From Sandaracinaceae bacterium (lineage in GTDB: Bacteria > Myxococcota_A > Polyangia > Polyangiales > Sandaracinaceae), in assembly GCA_019694315.1 (NCBI GenBank), contig JAIBCE010000018.1:1-47440 (forward strand): a stretch of 47,440 bases of DNA, written 5' to 3'. The notes beneath the pieces are model-generated. The model made no database searches and had not been told where the DNA came from. It saw nothing but the letters and a program-made list of their open reading frames with translations. The position numbers were made by a program, and so were the translations under genes. Shown here in pieces: positions 8,422 to 19,350 of this stretch; position 1 is the stretch's first letter, and every line of letters starts with the position of its first letter.

Positions 8422-10635
8422 ATGACGCGCGTCCTGCTCCTGTGGCCCGGCAGCGTGGGCGCCTCCGGCGGGAGCTTCGGATGCCCGCAGCTCGTGGGCC
8501 TCGCAACCTACCTCCACGCCCACACCAAGGCCGACGTGCACGTGCGCGATCTCGTCTTCGAGCGCGCCCTCGCCGCGTCGTCGCGACGCTCGTTCTCGCT
8601 CGCGCAGGTATTCCTCGGCGACGACGGCCGTGGCTACGACGTCATCGGCGTCGCCATCTACTCGTCCTTCGACTGGCTTCCCTGCACGGCGCTCGCCGAG
8701 CGAGCGCGCGCGCTCTTGCCGCACGCCGTCATCGTCGCGGGCGGCTACCACGCGAGCGCCCGCCCCGACGAGGTGATCGCGGACGGCTCTCCGTTCGACG
8801 TGTGCATCGTCGGCGAGGGAGAGCTCCCCTTCACGCGTGTCGTTCTCTCCGTCGACGGCGGAGCACCGATGCGCCAGCAGATCCTCGGATCCGAGCCCAT
8901 CGAGGATCTCGATGAATTGCCCCTCACTGATTGGTCCTACCTCGATCGCTACCGCGGCATCGCGCGCCGCCACGCGAGCCAAGCACAGCTCTACCTCTCG
9001 CGGGGCTGCCCCTTCGACTGCGCATTCTGCATGGAGCGGGCGAAGCGCGAGGTGCGCTGGAGGGCGTACTCGGTGGAGCGGGCGATCGACGAGGTCGTGC
9101 GGCTCCACGCGTGGCTCGACCTCCGGAGCTGGACGCTCTTCGTCACCGACGCGCTCTTCGGGATGAAGGCCTCCTGGCGCCGCGCGTTCCTCGCGGAGCT
9201 CGCGCGCCGCGCGCTGCCGATCGACACGACATGGCTGCTCCTCCGCATCGATCTCGTCGAGGACGACGACCTCGCGCTCCTCCGCGATGCCAACTGCTCG
9301 GTCGGGTTCGGCCTCGAGTCAGGCGACCCCGAGCAGCTCGCGATCATCCGAAAGACGGGCCGCATCGAGGACCACCTCGTCCGCATGCACGAGATCGCCG
9401 CGTGGTCGCTCGAGCACGACCTCGCGTGGGGCGCGAACGTGATCGTCGGTCACCCTGGCGAGACACGCGCGTCGATGGAGCGGTCAGCGCGCTACCTGCG
9501 GGCGCTGTTCCTGTCGCCACCCGCGACGACAGGCTTTCTCTCCGTCGACCCCTACCGCTTCTACCCGGGCTCGCCGATCGATCACGAGCGCGGCGCGTGG
9601 GAGCATCGCTTCGGGGCGCGCTTCCACGCGCCGACGTGGTGGCACGAGGGCGACCCGGCGTTCCTCTCCGAGTGGTGCGACCCTTCTCGCGAGCTCGACT
9701 TCCTCGAGCGCGAGTCTCTGCAAGACACGCTCTTCGGCCCGATCCTCGCGGAGATCGAGTCGCGCTACGCGCACCGCGGCAGAGCACGCGAGCACTTCCT
9801 GCGCTCGATCCGCGACCAGGCCTCCACTCGCCGCACGCGACTCGACACGCTCGGTCGCTACTTCGCGTGGCGCGCCTGGACGGGCCACCGCATCGAGGCC
9901 GCGCGCGAGCTCCTTGCGCACACCGACCTCGCGAGCCTCGCGCGCGAGGGACGCGAGGCGGCGCTGCCGTCGATCGCGCGCCTGGCCCAGCTGCCCCTCG
10001 ACTCCCCGATCCTCGACGCGATCCGCGAGGTCCCGCGCGAGCGCTTCGTGCCGATCGACGCGGTCGCCGAGAGCGCACGCGACGAGCCGATCGCGATCGG
10101 CGAGGTGGCGGTGTCGGCGATGCACGCGTATGCGCTCGTCCATCGCCTCGCGGGGATCACGGCGGGGCTGCGCGTGCTGGATCTCGGCTCCGGCAGCGGC
10201 TACGGCGGGGCCCTCCTCGGCCACGTCGTCGGCGCCGCTGGCTCCGTACGCGGCGTGGAGGTCGATCCGGAGCTCGTCCGCGCGAGCCGCGTCGCACTGG
10301 GAGAGGGCTCGCGTGTCGAGGTCTTCCTGGGCGATGCACGCGAGCCGAGTCACTGGACGGACGACCTCGACGTCGTGGTCGCAGGCTTCGCCTGGGACGC
10401 GATCCCGTTCGCGCTGATCACACGCCTCCGCGAGGGAGCCATCGTGGTGCTACCCGTCGCGACAGCGCCGGACGAGCAGCGTCTCGCGCGGATCGAGGCG
10501 GGCCCCACACCGCGCGTGACCTGGCACGACAGGGTCCGCTACGTGACCGTGCGGGGCGTCCCCGTCGCGCGGCCCCGCGCCGAGAGCGAGGACGCGCTCG
10601 TTCCCGACAAGCAACGACTCCCCGTCCTTCGCTGA
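8422..10635 (+). CDS. Cobalamin-type radical SAM protein fused to a PCMT-like methyltransferase
   Basis: The 737-residue protein has three parts. Residues 1-150 form a B12-binding-like Rossmann region with VIVAGGYHASARPDEV and the segment IVGEGELPF, both typical of cobalamin-dependent radical SAM enzymes. The radical SAM core follows with CPFDCAFC (C196, C200, C203) and GFGLESGDPEQL. After an alpha-helical linker, residues from about 535 onward resemble protein-isoaspartate methyltransferase: VPRERFVPIDAV, then IAIGEVAVSAMHAY, the SAM motif VLDLGSGSGYGGALLG, and VRGVEVDPELV. PCMT homologues in RiPP clusters methylate Asp and create aspartimide. The neighbouring candidate substrates are extremely Asp-rich. 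The fusion and context suggest a two-step peptide modification, which is inference. Confidence 0.85.
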   Translation: MTRVLLLWPGSVGASGGSFGCPQLVGLATYLHAHTKADVHVRDLVFERALAASSRRSFSLAQVFLGDDGRGYDVIGVAIYSSFDWLPCTALAERARALLPHAVIVAGGYHASARPDEVIADGSPFDVCIVGEGELPFTRVVLSVDGGAPMRQQILGSEPIEDLDELPLTDWSYLDRYRGIARRHASQAQLYLSRGCPFDCAFCMERAKREVRWRAYSVERAIDEVVRLHAWLDLRSWTLFVTDALFGMKASWRRAFLAELARRALPIDTTWLLLRIDLVEDDDLALLRDANCSVGFGLESGDPEQLAIIRKTGRIEDHLVRMHEIAAWSLEHDLAWGANVIVGHPGETRASMERSARYLRALFLSPPATTGFLSVDPYRFYPGSPIDHERGAWEHRFGARFHAPTWWHEGDPAFLSEWCDPSRELDFLERESLQDTLFGPILAEIESRYAHRGRAREHFLRSIRDQASTRRTRLDTLGRYFAWRAWTGHRIEAARELLAHTDLASLAREGREAALPSIARLAQLPLDSPILDAIREVPRERFVPIDAVAESARDEPIAIGEVAVSAMHAYALVHRLAGITAGLRVLDLGSGSGYGGALLGHVVGAAGSVRGVEVDPELVRASRVALGEGSRVEVFLGDAREPSHWTDDLDVVVAGFAWDAIPFALITRLREGAIVVLPVATAPDEQRLARIEAGPTPRVTWHDRVRYVTVRGVPVARPRAESEDALVPDKQRLPVLR

Positions 10636-10670
10636 GGTCGTCGTCTCTCGGGCCCGAGGCCCTGCATCCC

Positions 10671-11530
10671 TCACGCGCGCAGCTGCGCGAGCGCCAGCGA
10701 GCGATCGCTCGCAGAGATCACGGCGCCCACCTCCGAGGCCGAGATCACCCCTCGAACGCGCGCCGCGTCGAGCAGCGGCTCCAGCGAGGCCTCGACGAGC
10801 CACGCGGCGTGGGCGCGGCGCAGCGCCTCCTCGGGCTCGACGAGCCGCTCGACGCGGACGAGCGCGGACCACTCGCGCTCCTCGAAGCTCCCCTGCGCGC
10901 GTCGCACCGCATGCTCGTGCAACGCGAGCACGGCGGGCATGTGCGCGTCGAGGCCGTTCCACGCGGCGGGCGCGCCCACGTAGACCACCTCCGGAAACGC
11001 GCGTCCGTGCGCGCCCAGGGCGTGATCGAGCACCACGATCGGCGGCACCTCGGGCGCCGCGAACGACGCGAGGATCTCCCGCGTCTCCGTGAGGACCCGG
11101 GGCTCGACGCGCACCCTCTCGTGCACCTCCACGAACGCTCCCGCAGCGAGGAGGAGATCGGCCCGCAACCACTCGACACCGTCCCCGTGCCGAGCGCGCA
11201 TCGCCCGGAGCGCCACGGGATCGCTGTGCGCATCCATCGCCCCGTCCGTGAGCTCGAGCCGCGCCGTGGCGCGCAGCGCCTCGATCGATCGGTGGAGTCG
11301 CGGCAGCCACTGCACCGCGGCCGCGCAGCCCTCCTCCTCGATGCGTCGGGAGATCGCGAGAGCGTCCTCCGCGAGCGGGGAGCGCGCCAGCTCGGGCAGC
11401 GCTGCCCTCGACCACGCGCGGTAGCGCTCGTCGCGCAGCGATCGGGGCGGTGCGAGAGAGAGGTGCGTCAGCGCATGGAACGCGAGCGCCTCGTACGCGC
11501 TCGAGGCGCGCACCTCGAGCCTCCGCCTCG

Positions 11531-11534
<4 letters not shown>
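10671..11534 (-). CDS. Conserved-looking hypothetical protein coupled to the sigma-54 activator
   Basis: This 287-residue protein matches no family I recognise. It is rich in Ala, Arg, Leu and Glu, has no signal peptide or membrane segment, and has conventional high-GC codon use, so it is very likely real. It contains LALHEHAVRRAQGS, which looks like a His/Glu cluster but lacks a full HExxH motif. The GTG start overlaps the stop of the upstream activator gene (GTGA at 11531-11534), so the two are probably co-translated. A role linked to the activator or to the MBL-fold hydrolase upstream is possible. It converges with the radical SAM/PCMT gene, whose stop is only 35 bases away. Confidence 0.65.
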
Positions 11535-13084
<1,550 letters not shown>

Positions 13085-13197
13085 GGCCCGATCATACCCC
13101 GGGGTCACTCCACGCCTCGCAACCTCCCGTGTTGATTGGGCTTCTGCGGGCACTTTGACGCGACCCTCCTTTCGGGCAGGTCCGGCGGCCTGGATCG

Positions 13198-14076
13198 TCA
13201 CGCCGCAGCTCGCGCACGAGCGCGCGGCGCGAGCTCGATGCTGAGCCCCTCACGCGCGGCGATCGTGCCGGGCCGCACGATGCCCGCCTGCGCCTCGAGC
13301 GCCGCCACCTCGCGATCGGTGCGCTGGGGATCGTGATGGAACAAGACGAGCTGCCCCACGCGCGCCGCGTCGGCCACTGCCACGCCTGCCTCCCACGTGG
13401 AGTGGCCCCAGCCCACCTTCGAGGGGCCGACCTCACCGCGGTACTCGGCCTCCGTGTACATCGCGTCGTAGATCAGCACGTCTGCGTCCTTCGCGAGGCG
13501 CACGAGGTACGGGTCGGGGCACGCGTAGTGCTCGGTGTCGGTCGCGTAGACGACCGAGCGCCCGCCCGCCTCGAGGCGATAGCCCATGACGCCGCCCGGA
13601 TGGTTCAGCCGACGCGCCATGATCGTCACGTCGCCGATCACGATCTCCTGCCCCGACTCGATCTGCCGAAAGCTCAGGAGCGCGCCCATGTCGGTGAGGC
13701 GCACGGGAAAGTGCGGCGGCTGCATCTGCATCGAGAGCGACTCGCGCAGGCCGATCTGCGGGCTCGCCGTCGAGGGCGCGCCGACCACGTCGAGGCGTGA
13801 GCTCGGCAGCCACGCCGGCAAGAAGAACGGCAGGCCCTGGATGTGATCCCAGTGCAGGTGCGAGAGCAGGAGCGACACGTGCGGCACGCGCTCGCGCAGC
13901 AGCTGGTCCCCCAGCGCGCGGATGCCGGTGCCCGCGTCGAGCACGATCGCGGTGTCGCCCGCGCGCACCTCCACGCAGCTCGTGTTGCCGCCCACGCCCG
14001 CCATCTCGCGACCAGGCGACGCGATGCTCCCACGCACACCCCAGAACCGGACCGACAGACCCTCCGTGCTCGTCAT
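13198..14076 (-). CDS. Metallo-beta-lactamase-fold hydrolase
   Basis: The 292-residue protein begins with VRFWGVRGSIASPG, followed by the zinc-binding SHLHWDHIQG (H73, H75, D77, H78). Further ligands are probably the Asp of VVYATDTEHYA and the His of LVLFHHDPQ. The N-terminal WGVRGSI motif is common in MBL-fold proteins related to phosphodiesterases and PhnP-like enzymes; many occur near two-component or cyclic-nucleotide proteins. The start codon has a good ribosome site in the purine-rich AGGAGGAGTGAAGG just upstream. It precedes the sigma-54 activator by about 110 bases of non-coding-looking sequence. Substrate cannot be determined. Confidence 0.85.
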   Translation of the reverse strand: MTSTEGLSVRFWGVRGSIASPGREMAGVGGNTSCVEVRAGDTAIVLDAGTGIRALGDQLLRERVPHVSLLLSHLHWDHIQGLPFFLPAWLPSSRLDVVGAPSTASPQIGLRESLSMQMQPPHFPVRLTDMGALLSFRQIESGQEIVIGDVTIMARRLNHPGGVMGYRLEAGGRSVVYATDTEHYACPDPYLVRLAKDADVLIYDAMYTEAEYRGEVGPSKVGWGHSTWEAGVAVADAARVGQLVLFHHDPQRTDREVAALEAQAGIVRPGTIAAREGLSIELAPRARARAAA

Positions 14077-14216
14077 GATCCTTCACTCCTCCTGCGGCGA
14101 CCTCGGCCGCGCGCCGTCGAAGAGCGAAGACCCTGCCAGCTCGAATTGCCCACGTTTTCAGGGGAATCTCGATACCCGCCCCGAGCACCTGCGCTCGCGT
14201 GGCGCAGCCTGCTCCG

Positions 14217-15020
14217 TCAGGGAGCAGCGCCGCGTTCGAGCGCGAGGGGCGCCCGCGCCGACGGCGCGAAGGCCTCGCGATCGAGCGCGACCAAGAGCCC
14301 CCCGAGCAGCGTGTACGACGCGAGCGTGATCACCGTGGGCGCGAGCTCGAACGACTGGCTCGTGTTCGAGAGGTGCACGCCCACATGGAGGAGCACGGCC
14401 AGGAGCAGGCTCCCGCCCGTTCGCTGGAAGAGCCACGTGAAGAGGAAGCTGCCCACGAAGATCTGGAGCATGCCGAGCACGATCAGCGGCACAGGCGTGC
14501 CCACGCAGAGCAGCATGCACGTGTGCCAGAGCGCCCAGAGCCCACCGAGGACGAGGCTCGCGCGCACTGGCCCGTGTCGTGCGACGAGGCGCGGCAACGC
14601 GAAGCCGCGCCAGCCGATCTCCTCCCCGAGCGGCACGAGGATGGCGCCCACCACGCGCGTGGCGTCGCCAGGGAGGAACAGCCATGGAGTGCTCTCGCTC
14701 CCGGGCACGAGCGCATAGACCGAACGCCCCACGAGCCAGAGGATCGTGGGGAGCCCGAGCGCGATCACGAACCAGTGCGGTGCGACCTGCCACTGCACGA
14801 GCCCCGCGAAGAGCCGCTTCACTTCGGGCCAGCCGCCCTCGCGCCGCGACGCGATCGTGGCCGCGATCGTGGGCCCGAAGATCGCGAGCGGCGCGCCCGC
14901 CATGAGCGCCTCCGCGGGCCCCGGGATCACCCCGAGCGCTGCCAGCGCAGGCGGCAGGAGCACGAGGTTCGTGATGCCGATCGCGAGCGCGAAGAAGAGC
15001 GTCGTGTCTCGCTCGCTCAC
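14217..15020 (-). CDS. CPBP-family intramembrane metalloprotease (second copy in window)
   Basis: This 267-residue polytopic protein has the CPBP signature GEEIGWRGFALP (E133, E134, R138), a second-motif His in LWALWHTCML (H166), and the third motif LLHVGVHLSN. Several hydrophobic helices separate the motifs. The GTG start lies 5 bases beyond the stop of the upstream Cys-rich lipoprotein gene. A longer reading frame extends further upstream but would overlap that gene and is not needed. It differs clearly from the CPBP protein at 5954-6607. Function may be prenyl-protein-like cleavage, lipoprotein processing or peptide immunity; there is no direct evidence for one of these. Confidence 0.85.
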   Translation of the reverse strand: MSERDTTLFFALAIGITNLVLLPPALAALGVIPGPAEALMAGAPLAIFGPTIAATIASRREGGWPEVKRLFAGLVQWQVAPHWFVIALGLPTILWLVGRSVYALVPGSESTPWLFLPGDATRVVGAILVPLGEEIGWRGFALPRLVARHGPVRASLVLGGLWALWHTCMLLCVGTPVPLIVLGMLQIFVGSFLFTWLFQRTGGSLLLAVLLHVGVHLSNTSQSFELAPTVITLASYTLLGGLLVALDREAFAPSARAPLALERGAAP

Positions 15021-15024
15021 GCGC

Positions 15025-16080
15025 TCACGAGCCGCAGAGCATGGGCGCCACGCACACGCTGCTCGTGCACACGCCGCTCGCGCACTGCGACGGCGTCTCA
15101 CACGCCTCGCCGTTGTTGCGGAGGCGCACGCAGACGTTGCTGGTGCAGCGAAGTCCCTCGGCACAGCCGGAGAGATCGCAGGCCGCGCCCTCGGTGCTCG
15201 GCAGCGGCGCGCACACGCCGTCGAAGTCGAGGCGCATCAGGTTCGTCTCGGAGCAATACTGGCCATCGGGGCATTGCGCCGGCAGGCCGAGGCGACACGC
15301 CGCGCCAGCCGCCACCGCTCCGCGACACACGAACGTCGCGCCGCCCGGCGCCACGGAGTCGACCACGCACGAGAGGCCCTCGCGGCAGAGCGGACCCGTC
15401 TGCAGGTTGCACGAAGCACCCTCGGTGCCGACGAGCACCTCGTCCACGGGCCGGCACTGCCCCATCGAGCACAGGAGGCCGAGCGAGCAGCCCGCGAGCT
15501 CGGTGCAGCCCGCGCCCACCATCGGCTGCGCCTGACACATGGAGTCGCGACACGAGAGGCCCGCCGCGCAGTGGCGATCGTCGCTGCAGTCCTGGCCCGA
15601 CGTGCGGCGCGCCTGGCAGGTGCCCGGGCAGGCCGTGGTGATCGAGCAGAACTGATCGACCCCGCACTCCTCGTTGATCGAGCACGCCCCGCCCGCCGCC
15701 GTCGTGCCCACGAACACGTCCTGACACGCGATCGCCGCCGCGCCGTTGCCCGTGAGCGAGCACGGCGAGGCGCGCAGTGCGTCCAGACACGCGCGAGCGT
15801 GAGCGCCGTTGTACGTCACGGTGCCGCGCGCCGTGGCCATGTCGTAGACCGGCGAGGCACCGTTCCGGTACGCCGAACCGAACGCGCCCTCGCACCCGCC
15901 CGCCGCCGAGAGGAAGACGTCGGACACGGTCGCGCCCGCGCACGCCTCGATCGCGTCACAGGCGGCATTCGTGAACTGCGACTCGAAGTCGGCGCGAGAG
16001 AGGTTGCCGGTGTTGCTGCTGGGACACCCCGCCAGCGCGAGAGAGCCCACGATCGACGACACGAAGAGAGTAGTGCGCAT
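15025..16080 (-). CDS. Cys-rich secreted lipoprotein
   Basis: The 351-residue protein opens with a signal sequence ending in the lipobox LALAGC. It then has about 30 Cys residues spaced in short loops such as CSINEECGVDQFC and CRDSMC. This pattern is common in Myxococcota cell-surface lipoproteins. The start at 16080 was chosen because it is the Met that begins the signal peptide; longer frames upstream lack one. It is divergent from an XRE-type regulator, and the 114-base gap contains palindromic sites that might control both. The downstream CPBP gene lies 4 bases away. The function is unknown; disulfide-stabilised surface structure or adhesion is plausible. Confidence 0.8.
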   Translation of the reverse strand: MRTTLFVSSIVGSLALAGCPSSNTGNLSRADFESQFTNAACDAIEACAGATVSDVFLSAAGGCEGAFGSAYRNGASPVYDMATARGTVTYNGAHARACLDALRASPCSLTGNGAAAIACQDVFVGTTAAGGACSINEECGVDQFCSITTACPGTCQARRTSGQDCSDDRHCAAGLSCRDSMCQAQPMVGAGCTELAGCSLGLLCSMGQCRPVDEVLVGTEGASCNLQTGPLCREGLSCVVDSVAPGGATFVCRGAVAAGAACRLGLPAQCPDGQYCSETNLMRLDFDGVCAPLPSTEGAACDLSGCAEGLRCTSNVCVRLRNNGEACETPSQCASGVCTSSVCVAPMLCGS

Positions 16081-16143
16081 GGCCGCGATCGTGGCACGGC
16101 CCCGGCAATGGCGACAAATCGGCGCCGGGCACGTCCCGACGCA

Positions 16144-16197
16144 CATGACCTCGGACGTCATGCCCGTCCGCACCGACTTCGTCATGATCGGCTCATG
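16144..16197. promoter_or_regulatory. Candidate operator pair for the XRE/MmyB-type regulator
   Basis: Two short inverted repeats share CATGA half-sites. Site 1 is CATGAC, 7-base spacer, GTCATG at 16144-16162. Site 2 is CATGA, 5-base spacer, TCATG at 16183-16197 and overlaps the regulator's start codon. They lie in the intergenic region between divergent genes. Autoregulation is an inference. Confidence 0.4.
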
Positions 16198-17004
16198 GCC
16201 CTCTCCATGCGCACCGCGCCCACGTCCTCGTTCGGCACGCTCCTGCGTGATCACCGCGCGCGACGGCGCTGGTCACAGTCCTCGCTCGCCGAGCAGGCCG
16301 AGGTCTCCACGCGTCACCTCTCGTTCCTCGAGACGGGCAAGGCCTCTCCGAGCCGCGAGATGGTGCTCGTGCTCTCGAGCGCGCTCGAGCTGCCTCTGCG
16401 CGAGCGCAACGTGCTGCTCGGCGCGGCGGGCTTCGCGCCCGTCTACCGCGAGAGCGCGCTCGACTCGCCGGCCATGAGCGACGTGCGCCACGCGATCGAG
16501 CTCCTGCTCTCGCACCACGAGCCCTTCCCCGCGATGGTCTTCGACCCGCTCTGGAACGTCGTGAAGATCAACCAGGGCGCGGGGGCGCTCATGTCGCTCG
16601 TGCCGATGAGCGACGAGGCCGGGCCGATCCTCGGCAACGGCCTTCGCTTTCTCTTCCATCCCAAGGGCGCTCGCCCGTTCGTGGAGAACTGGGACGAGGT
16701 CGCCGCATACGTGCTCGATCAGGTGCGACGCGAGACGCACGCTGCTCCGCGCGACGGAAGCGCCGCGCTGCTGGCCGAGATCGAGGCGCTCGCGGGGCCG
16801 CTGCGCTCTGTGCCGCCGCGCACGATCGAGTCGCCGCTGCTCGAGGTGCGGCTCCGAACCGGCGGTCGGCGCCTTCGCTTCTTCACGACGATCACCACGC
16901 TCGGCACGCCGCTCGACGTGACCGTGCAGGAGCTGCGGATCGAGACGTATTTCCCGGCCGATCCCGAGACACGCGCGATCATGGAGAGCCTGCGCGCGAG
17001 CTGA
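16195..17004 (+). CDS. XRE-family regulator with MmyB-like ligand-binding domain
   Basis: The 269-residue protein has an N-terminal helix-turn-helix of XRE type (about residues 13-65; LAEQAEVSTRHLSFLETGK). A C-terminal domain resembles MmyB-like or PAS-like sensors (VFDPLWNVVKINQG, then VPMSDEAG). This family commonly acts as a repressor that binds small hydrophobic ligands. An alternative ATG at 16207 would remove four residues. The gene faces the divergent lipoprotein gene across candidate operators, and converges with cysC 17 bases downstream. The ligand is unknown. Family assignment is confident; the palindromes are consistent with autoregulation. Confidence 0.9.
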   Translation: MALSMRTAPTSSFGTLLRDHRARRRWSQSSLAEQAEVSTRHLSFLETGKASPSREMVLVLSSALELPLRERNVLLGAAGFAPVYRESALDSPAMSDVRHAIELLLSHHEPFPAMVFDPLWNVVKINQGAGALMSLVPMSDEAGPILGNGLRFLFHPKGARPFVENWDEVAAYVLDQVRRETHAAPRDGSAALLAEIEALAGPLRSVPPRTIESPLLEVRLRTGGRRLRFFTTITTLGTPLDVTVQELRIETYFPADPETRAIMESLRAS

Positions 17005-17021
17005 CGCGCGAGCCCGCGTGG

Positions 17022-17642
17022 TCAGCCTGCGAGCGTGCGCGCGCCGAGCAGGCCTCGGCCCTCGAGGAGAGCGATCAGGCGGTCGGCACAGCGCTCGGGG
17101 CTCGCGCCGTCGTCGCCGATCACGATCTCCGCGGCCTCGGGCGCCTCGTAGGGCGAGTCGAGGCCGGTGAAGTCCTTGATCTCGCCCGCCCGCGCCTTCT
17201 TGTAGAGGCCCTTCGGATCGCGGCGCTCGCACTCCTCGAGAGGCGTCGCGACGTGCACCTCGACGAACGATCCCTCGACCGCGATGGCGCGGGCGCGCGC
17301 GCGGTCGGCGCGAAACGGAGAGATGAACGCGGTCAGCACGATCACCCCCGCATCGGCCATGAGCTTGGCCACCTCCGCGATGCGACGGATGTTCTCGGTG
17401 CGATCCTTCTCGCCGAAGCCGAGATCGCCGTTGAGGCCATGCCGCACGTTGTCGCCGTCGAGCACGTACGCGAGCACGCCGCGATCGACGAGCTTCTTCT
17501 CGACGAGCCGCGCGACCGTGCTCTTGCCCGAGCCGGAGAGGCCCGTGAGCCAGAGGATCGCGCCGCCGTGCCCGAGGACCCGACGACGGTCCTCGGCGCT
17601 GACGTGGCCATGGTGCCAGGTGACGTTCGTGCTCTGGGTCAT
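17022..17642 (-). CDS. cysC: Adenylyl-sulfate kinase
   Basis: The 206-residue protein phosphorylates adenosine 5'-phosphosulfate to PAPS, the activated sulfate used in sulfonation or assimilation. Diagnostic features are the Walker [10 protein letters not shown] (about residues 34-42), the [15 protein letters not shown] loop, and FISPFRADR. The C-terminal part has the usual [16 protein letters not shown] segment. The ATG at 17642 begins the conserved region; longer frames are not needed. No other sulfur gene adjoins it, so the PAPS may serve sulfotransfer rather than an assimilation operon. A long hairpin lies about 40 bases upstream. Confidence 0.95.
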   Translation of the reverse strand: MTQSTNVTWHHGHVSAEDRRRVLGHGGAILWLTGLSGSGKSTVARLVEKKLVDRGVLAYVLDGDNVRHGLNGDLGFGEKDRTENIRRIAEVAKLMADAGVIVLTAFISPFRADRARARAIAVEGSFVEVHVATPLEECERRDPKGLYKKARAGEIKDFTGLDSPYEAPEAAEIVIGDDGASPERCADRLIALLEGRGLLGARTLAG

Positions 17643-17678
17643 CGCGCGCTCCGCGCCCACGTCTATCACGACGACGGA

Positions 17679-17722
17679 ACGCACGCGGCCCCGCGATCTC
17701 TGGATCGCGGGGCCGCGTGCGT
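17679..17722 (-). terminator. Long perfect hairpin after the MopE-like gene
   Basis: A 20-bp perfect inverted repeat with a 4-base loop (arms 17679-17698 and 17703-17722) starts 10 bases past the stop at 17732. It is GC-rich with no long T tract on the transcribed side. It most probably terminates the MopE-like transcript before cysC. Confidence 0.75.
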
Positions 17723-17731
17723 CCGAAGTGC

Positions 17732-19255
17732 TCAGTGGCACCCCTGCGTGGTCGAGGTCGCGTTTCCGACGCACATGAAGGACCCGCTGTAGCCACAGCT
17801 GACGCGCGAGGCGGACGCACCGCACGAGGGCACCGTGCTCGCCCACCCGCTCCGAGCGGTGCAGCCCGAGGTGCCGGAGCAGGTCGACGTCACGTCGGCG
17901 TACTGGTGCGCGATCACGCCGTCACAATTCCAGTCCCACGGATCGCCGGCCGAAGGGCTCCGCATCATGGCGGGAAAGTAGTTGGCCTGGCCCGGGAATG
18001 CGTTCGCTTCGGCATCCGCGCAGTCCTCTTGCGCAGAGGGCGCCGCCCGCCACGCTCCCGTGAGCCCGGCGCCGCAGGTCGGAGCCGACGTGGGCGCGTG
18101 GCAACTGCTGTAGGTCGTCGCCGGGGTCGCGTGGGCAGTGAACCCATCCAGATCGCAGTCCGCGTAGTACACGGAGGTGGCGAGTCCATCATCGACCGCA
18201 CCACTGCAATCGTCGTCGACCTCGTTGCAGAGCTCCGGTGCGCCGGGATGCGTTGCAGCGCTGCCATCGTTGCAATCGGAGGCACGACTCGCGTAGCCCG
18301 CGGGCGCCGTGCATGCCTGCGTCGTCGCGTCGGCACGGCCGTATCCGTCGCCATCGCCGTCGAGGTAGTACGTGCTCGTCACGCCCTCGTCGTTGCCGCC
18401 GTCGCAGTCGTTGTCGCGGCCGTCACAGATCTCACTCGCGCCAGGGCTCACGGCGCCCGTCGCGTCATCGCAGTCGCCGCCCCGGCTCGCGTGGCCCGCG
18501 GGCATCGCGCATGCCTCGAGAGGCATGTCGCTCCGACCGTAGGAGTCACCGTCGGCGTCCAGGTAGAAGGTGGTCGTGACGCCATCGTCGATCGCCGCGT
18601 CACAGTCGTCGTCTCGGCCGTTGCACGTCTCGGTGCCACCGGGGTGACAGCTCGCGCAGGTGTCGTCGCAGTCACCGGCCATCGCGCTGTGGCCCGCAGG
18701 CGCGCTGCACGCGCTCACCGCGACCCCCGCGCCGAAGCCGTCCCCGTCGGCGTCGACGTAGAACGACAGCATCACGCCCTCGTCGCTCGTTCCATTGCAG
18801 TCGTCGTCGACGCCGTTGCACACCTCGGTGCCACCGGGATGCGCGCTCTCGTGGGCATCGTCGCAGTCGGTCGCATCGAGGACGTAGCCCTCCGCGAGCT
18901 CGACGCAGTCGCCCAGGGGGGCCGCCGCGTCACCGAAGCCATCGCCGTCGTGATCGGCGTAGAGGGCCGGGAGCATGCAGCCGCTGTCGGGGGCGATGGC
19001 CGCATCGGTCGGCAGCGCGCCGGCGTCATCGGCGAGCCCGCCGTCGTCGAGCGCGCCGGCATCGTCTTGCCACGCGTCCTCGCGCACGAATGCAGCGTCG
19101 CCCGCACCGGCGTCGGGCATCGTGCGACCGATCTCCATGCACATGCCCATCACGGGCTCGTAGCCGCCCGGACAGCCGTTGTTGCTGCCGCACCCGAGCT
19201 GCACCGCCGAGCCGACCAGCGAGACAGCGACCAGGAACACCTTCGAGCTCTTCAT
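17732..19255 (-). CDS. MopE-like Asp/Cys metal-binding-repeat lipoprotein
   Basis: The 507-residue protein starts with a lipoprotein signal ending in QLGC. It has an Asp/Ala-rich linker, then four repeats of the MopE-like type: each has a CN/CDG-x-DDDC segment, a GxxDEG/DDG turn and a following DxDGDGxG acidic loop. The loops resemble EF-hand-like Ca2+ or metal sites. The ATG at 19255 follows GGAGGAAGTC, a strong ribosome site; a GTG nearby is not needed. This module is widespread in Myxococcota secreted lipoproteins. The C-terminal part has a distinct Cys-rich domain. Surface metal binding is likely; a specific function is unknown. Confidence 0.9.
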   Translation of the reverse strand: MKSSKVFLVAVSLVGSAVQLGCGSNNGCPGGYEPVMGMCMEIGRTMPDAGAGDAAFVREDAWQDDAGALDDGGLADDAGALPTDAAIAPDSGCMLPALYADHDGDGFGDAAAPLGDCVELAEGYVLDATDCDDAHESAHPGGTEVCNGVDDDCNGTSDEGVMLSFYVDADGDGFGAGVAVSACSAPAGHSAMAGDCDDTCASCHPGGTETCNGRDDDCDAAIDDGVTTTFYLDADGDSYGRSDMPLEACAMPAGHASRGGDCDDATGAVSPGASEICDGRDNDCDGGNDEGVTSTYYLDGDGDGYGRADATTQACTAPAGYASRASDCNDGSAATHPGAPELCNEVDDDCSGAVDDGLATSVYYADCDLDGFTAHATPATTYSSCHAPTSAPTCGAGLTGAWRAAPSAQEDCADAEANAFPGQANYFPAMMRSPSAGDPWDWNCDGVIAHQYADVTSTCSGTSGCTARSGWASTVPSCGASASRVSCGYSGSFMCVGNATSTTQGCH

Positions 19256-19350
19256 GACTTCCTCCACGTCCAGTTGGGACGCGGGGGTTGTCGGCGCGGC
19301 GTGTCCTTCGTTGCGCCGCCGTGCGCTCTTTTTCTCGGATCCCTTACGTT

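Noticed and set aside
13085..13201. An N-terminal extension of the sigma-54 activator starting at the GTGA overlap
   Set aside because: Third-position GC over these 39 codons is near random and no domain is present, so the GTG at 13084 is preferred.
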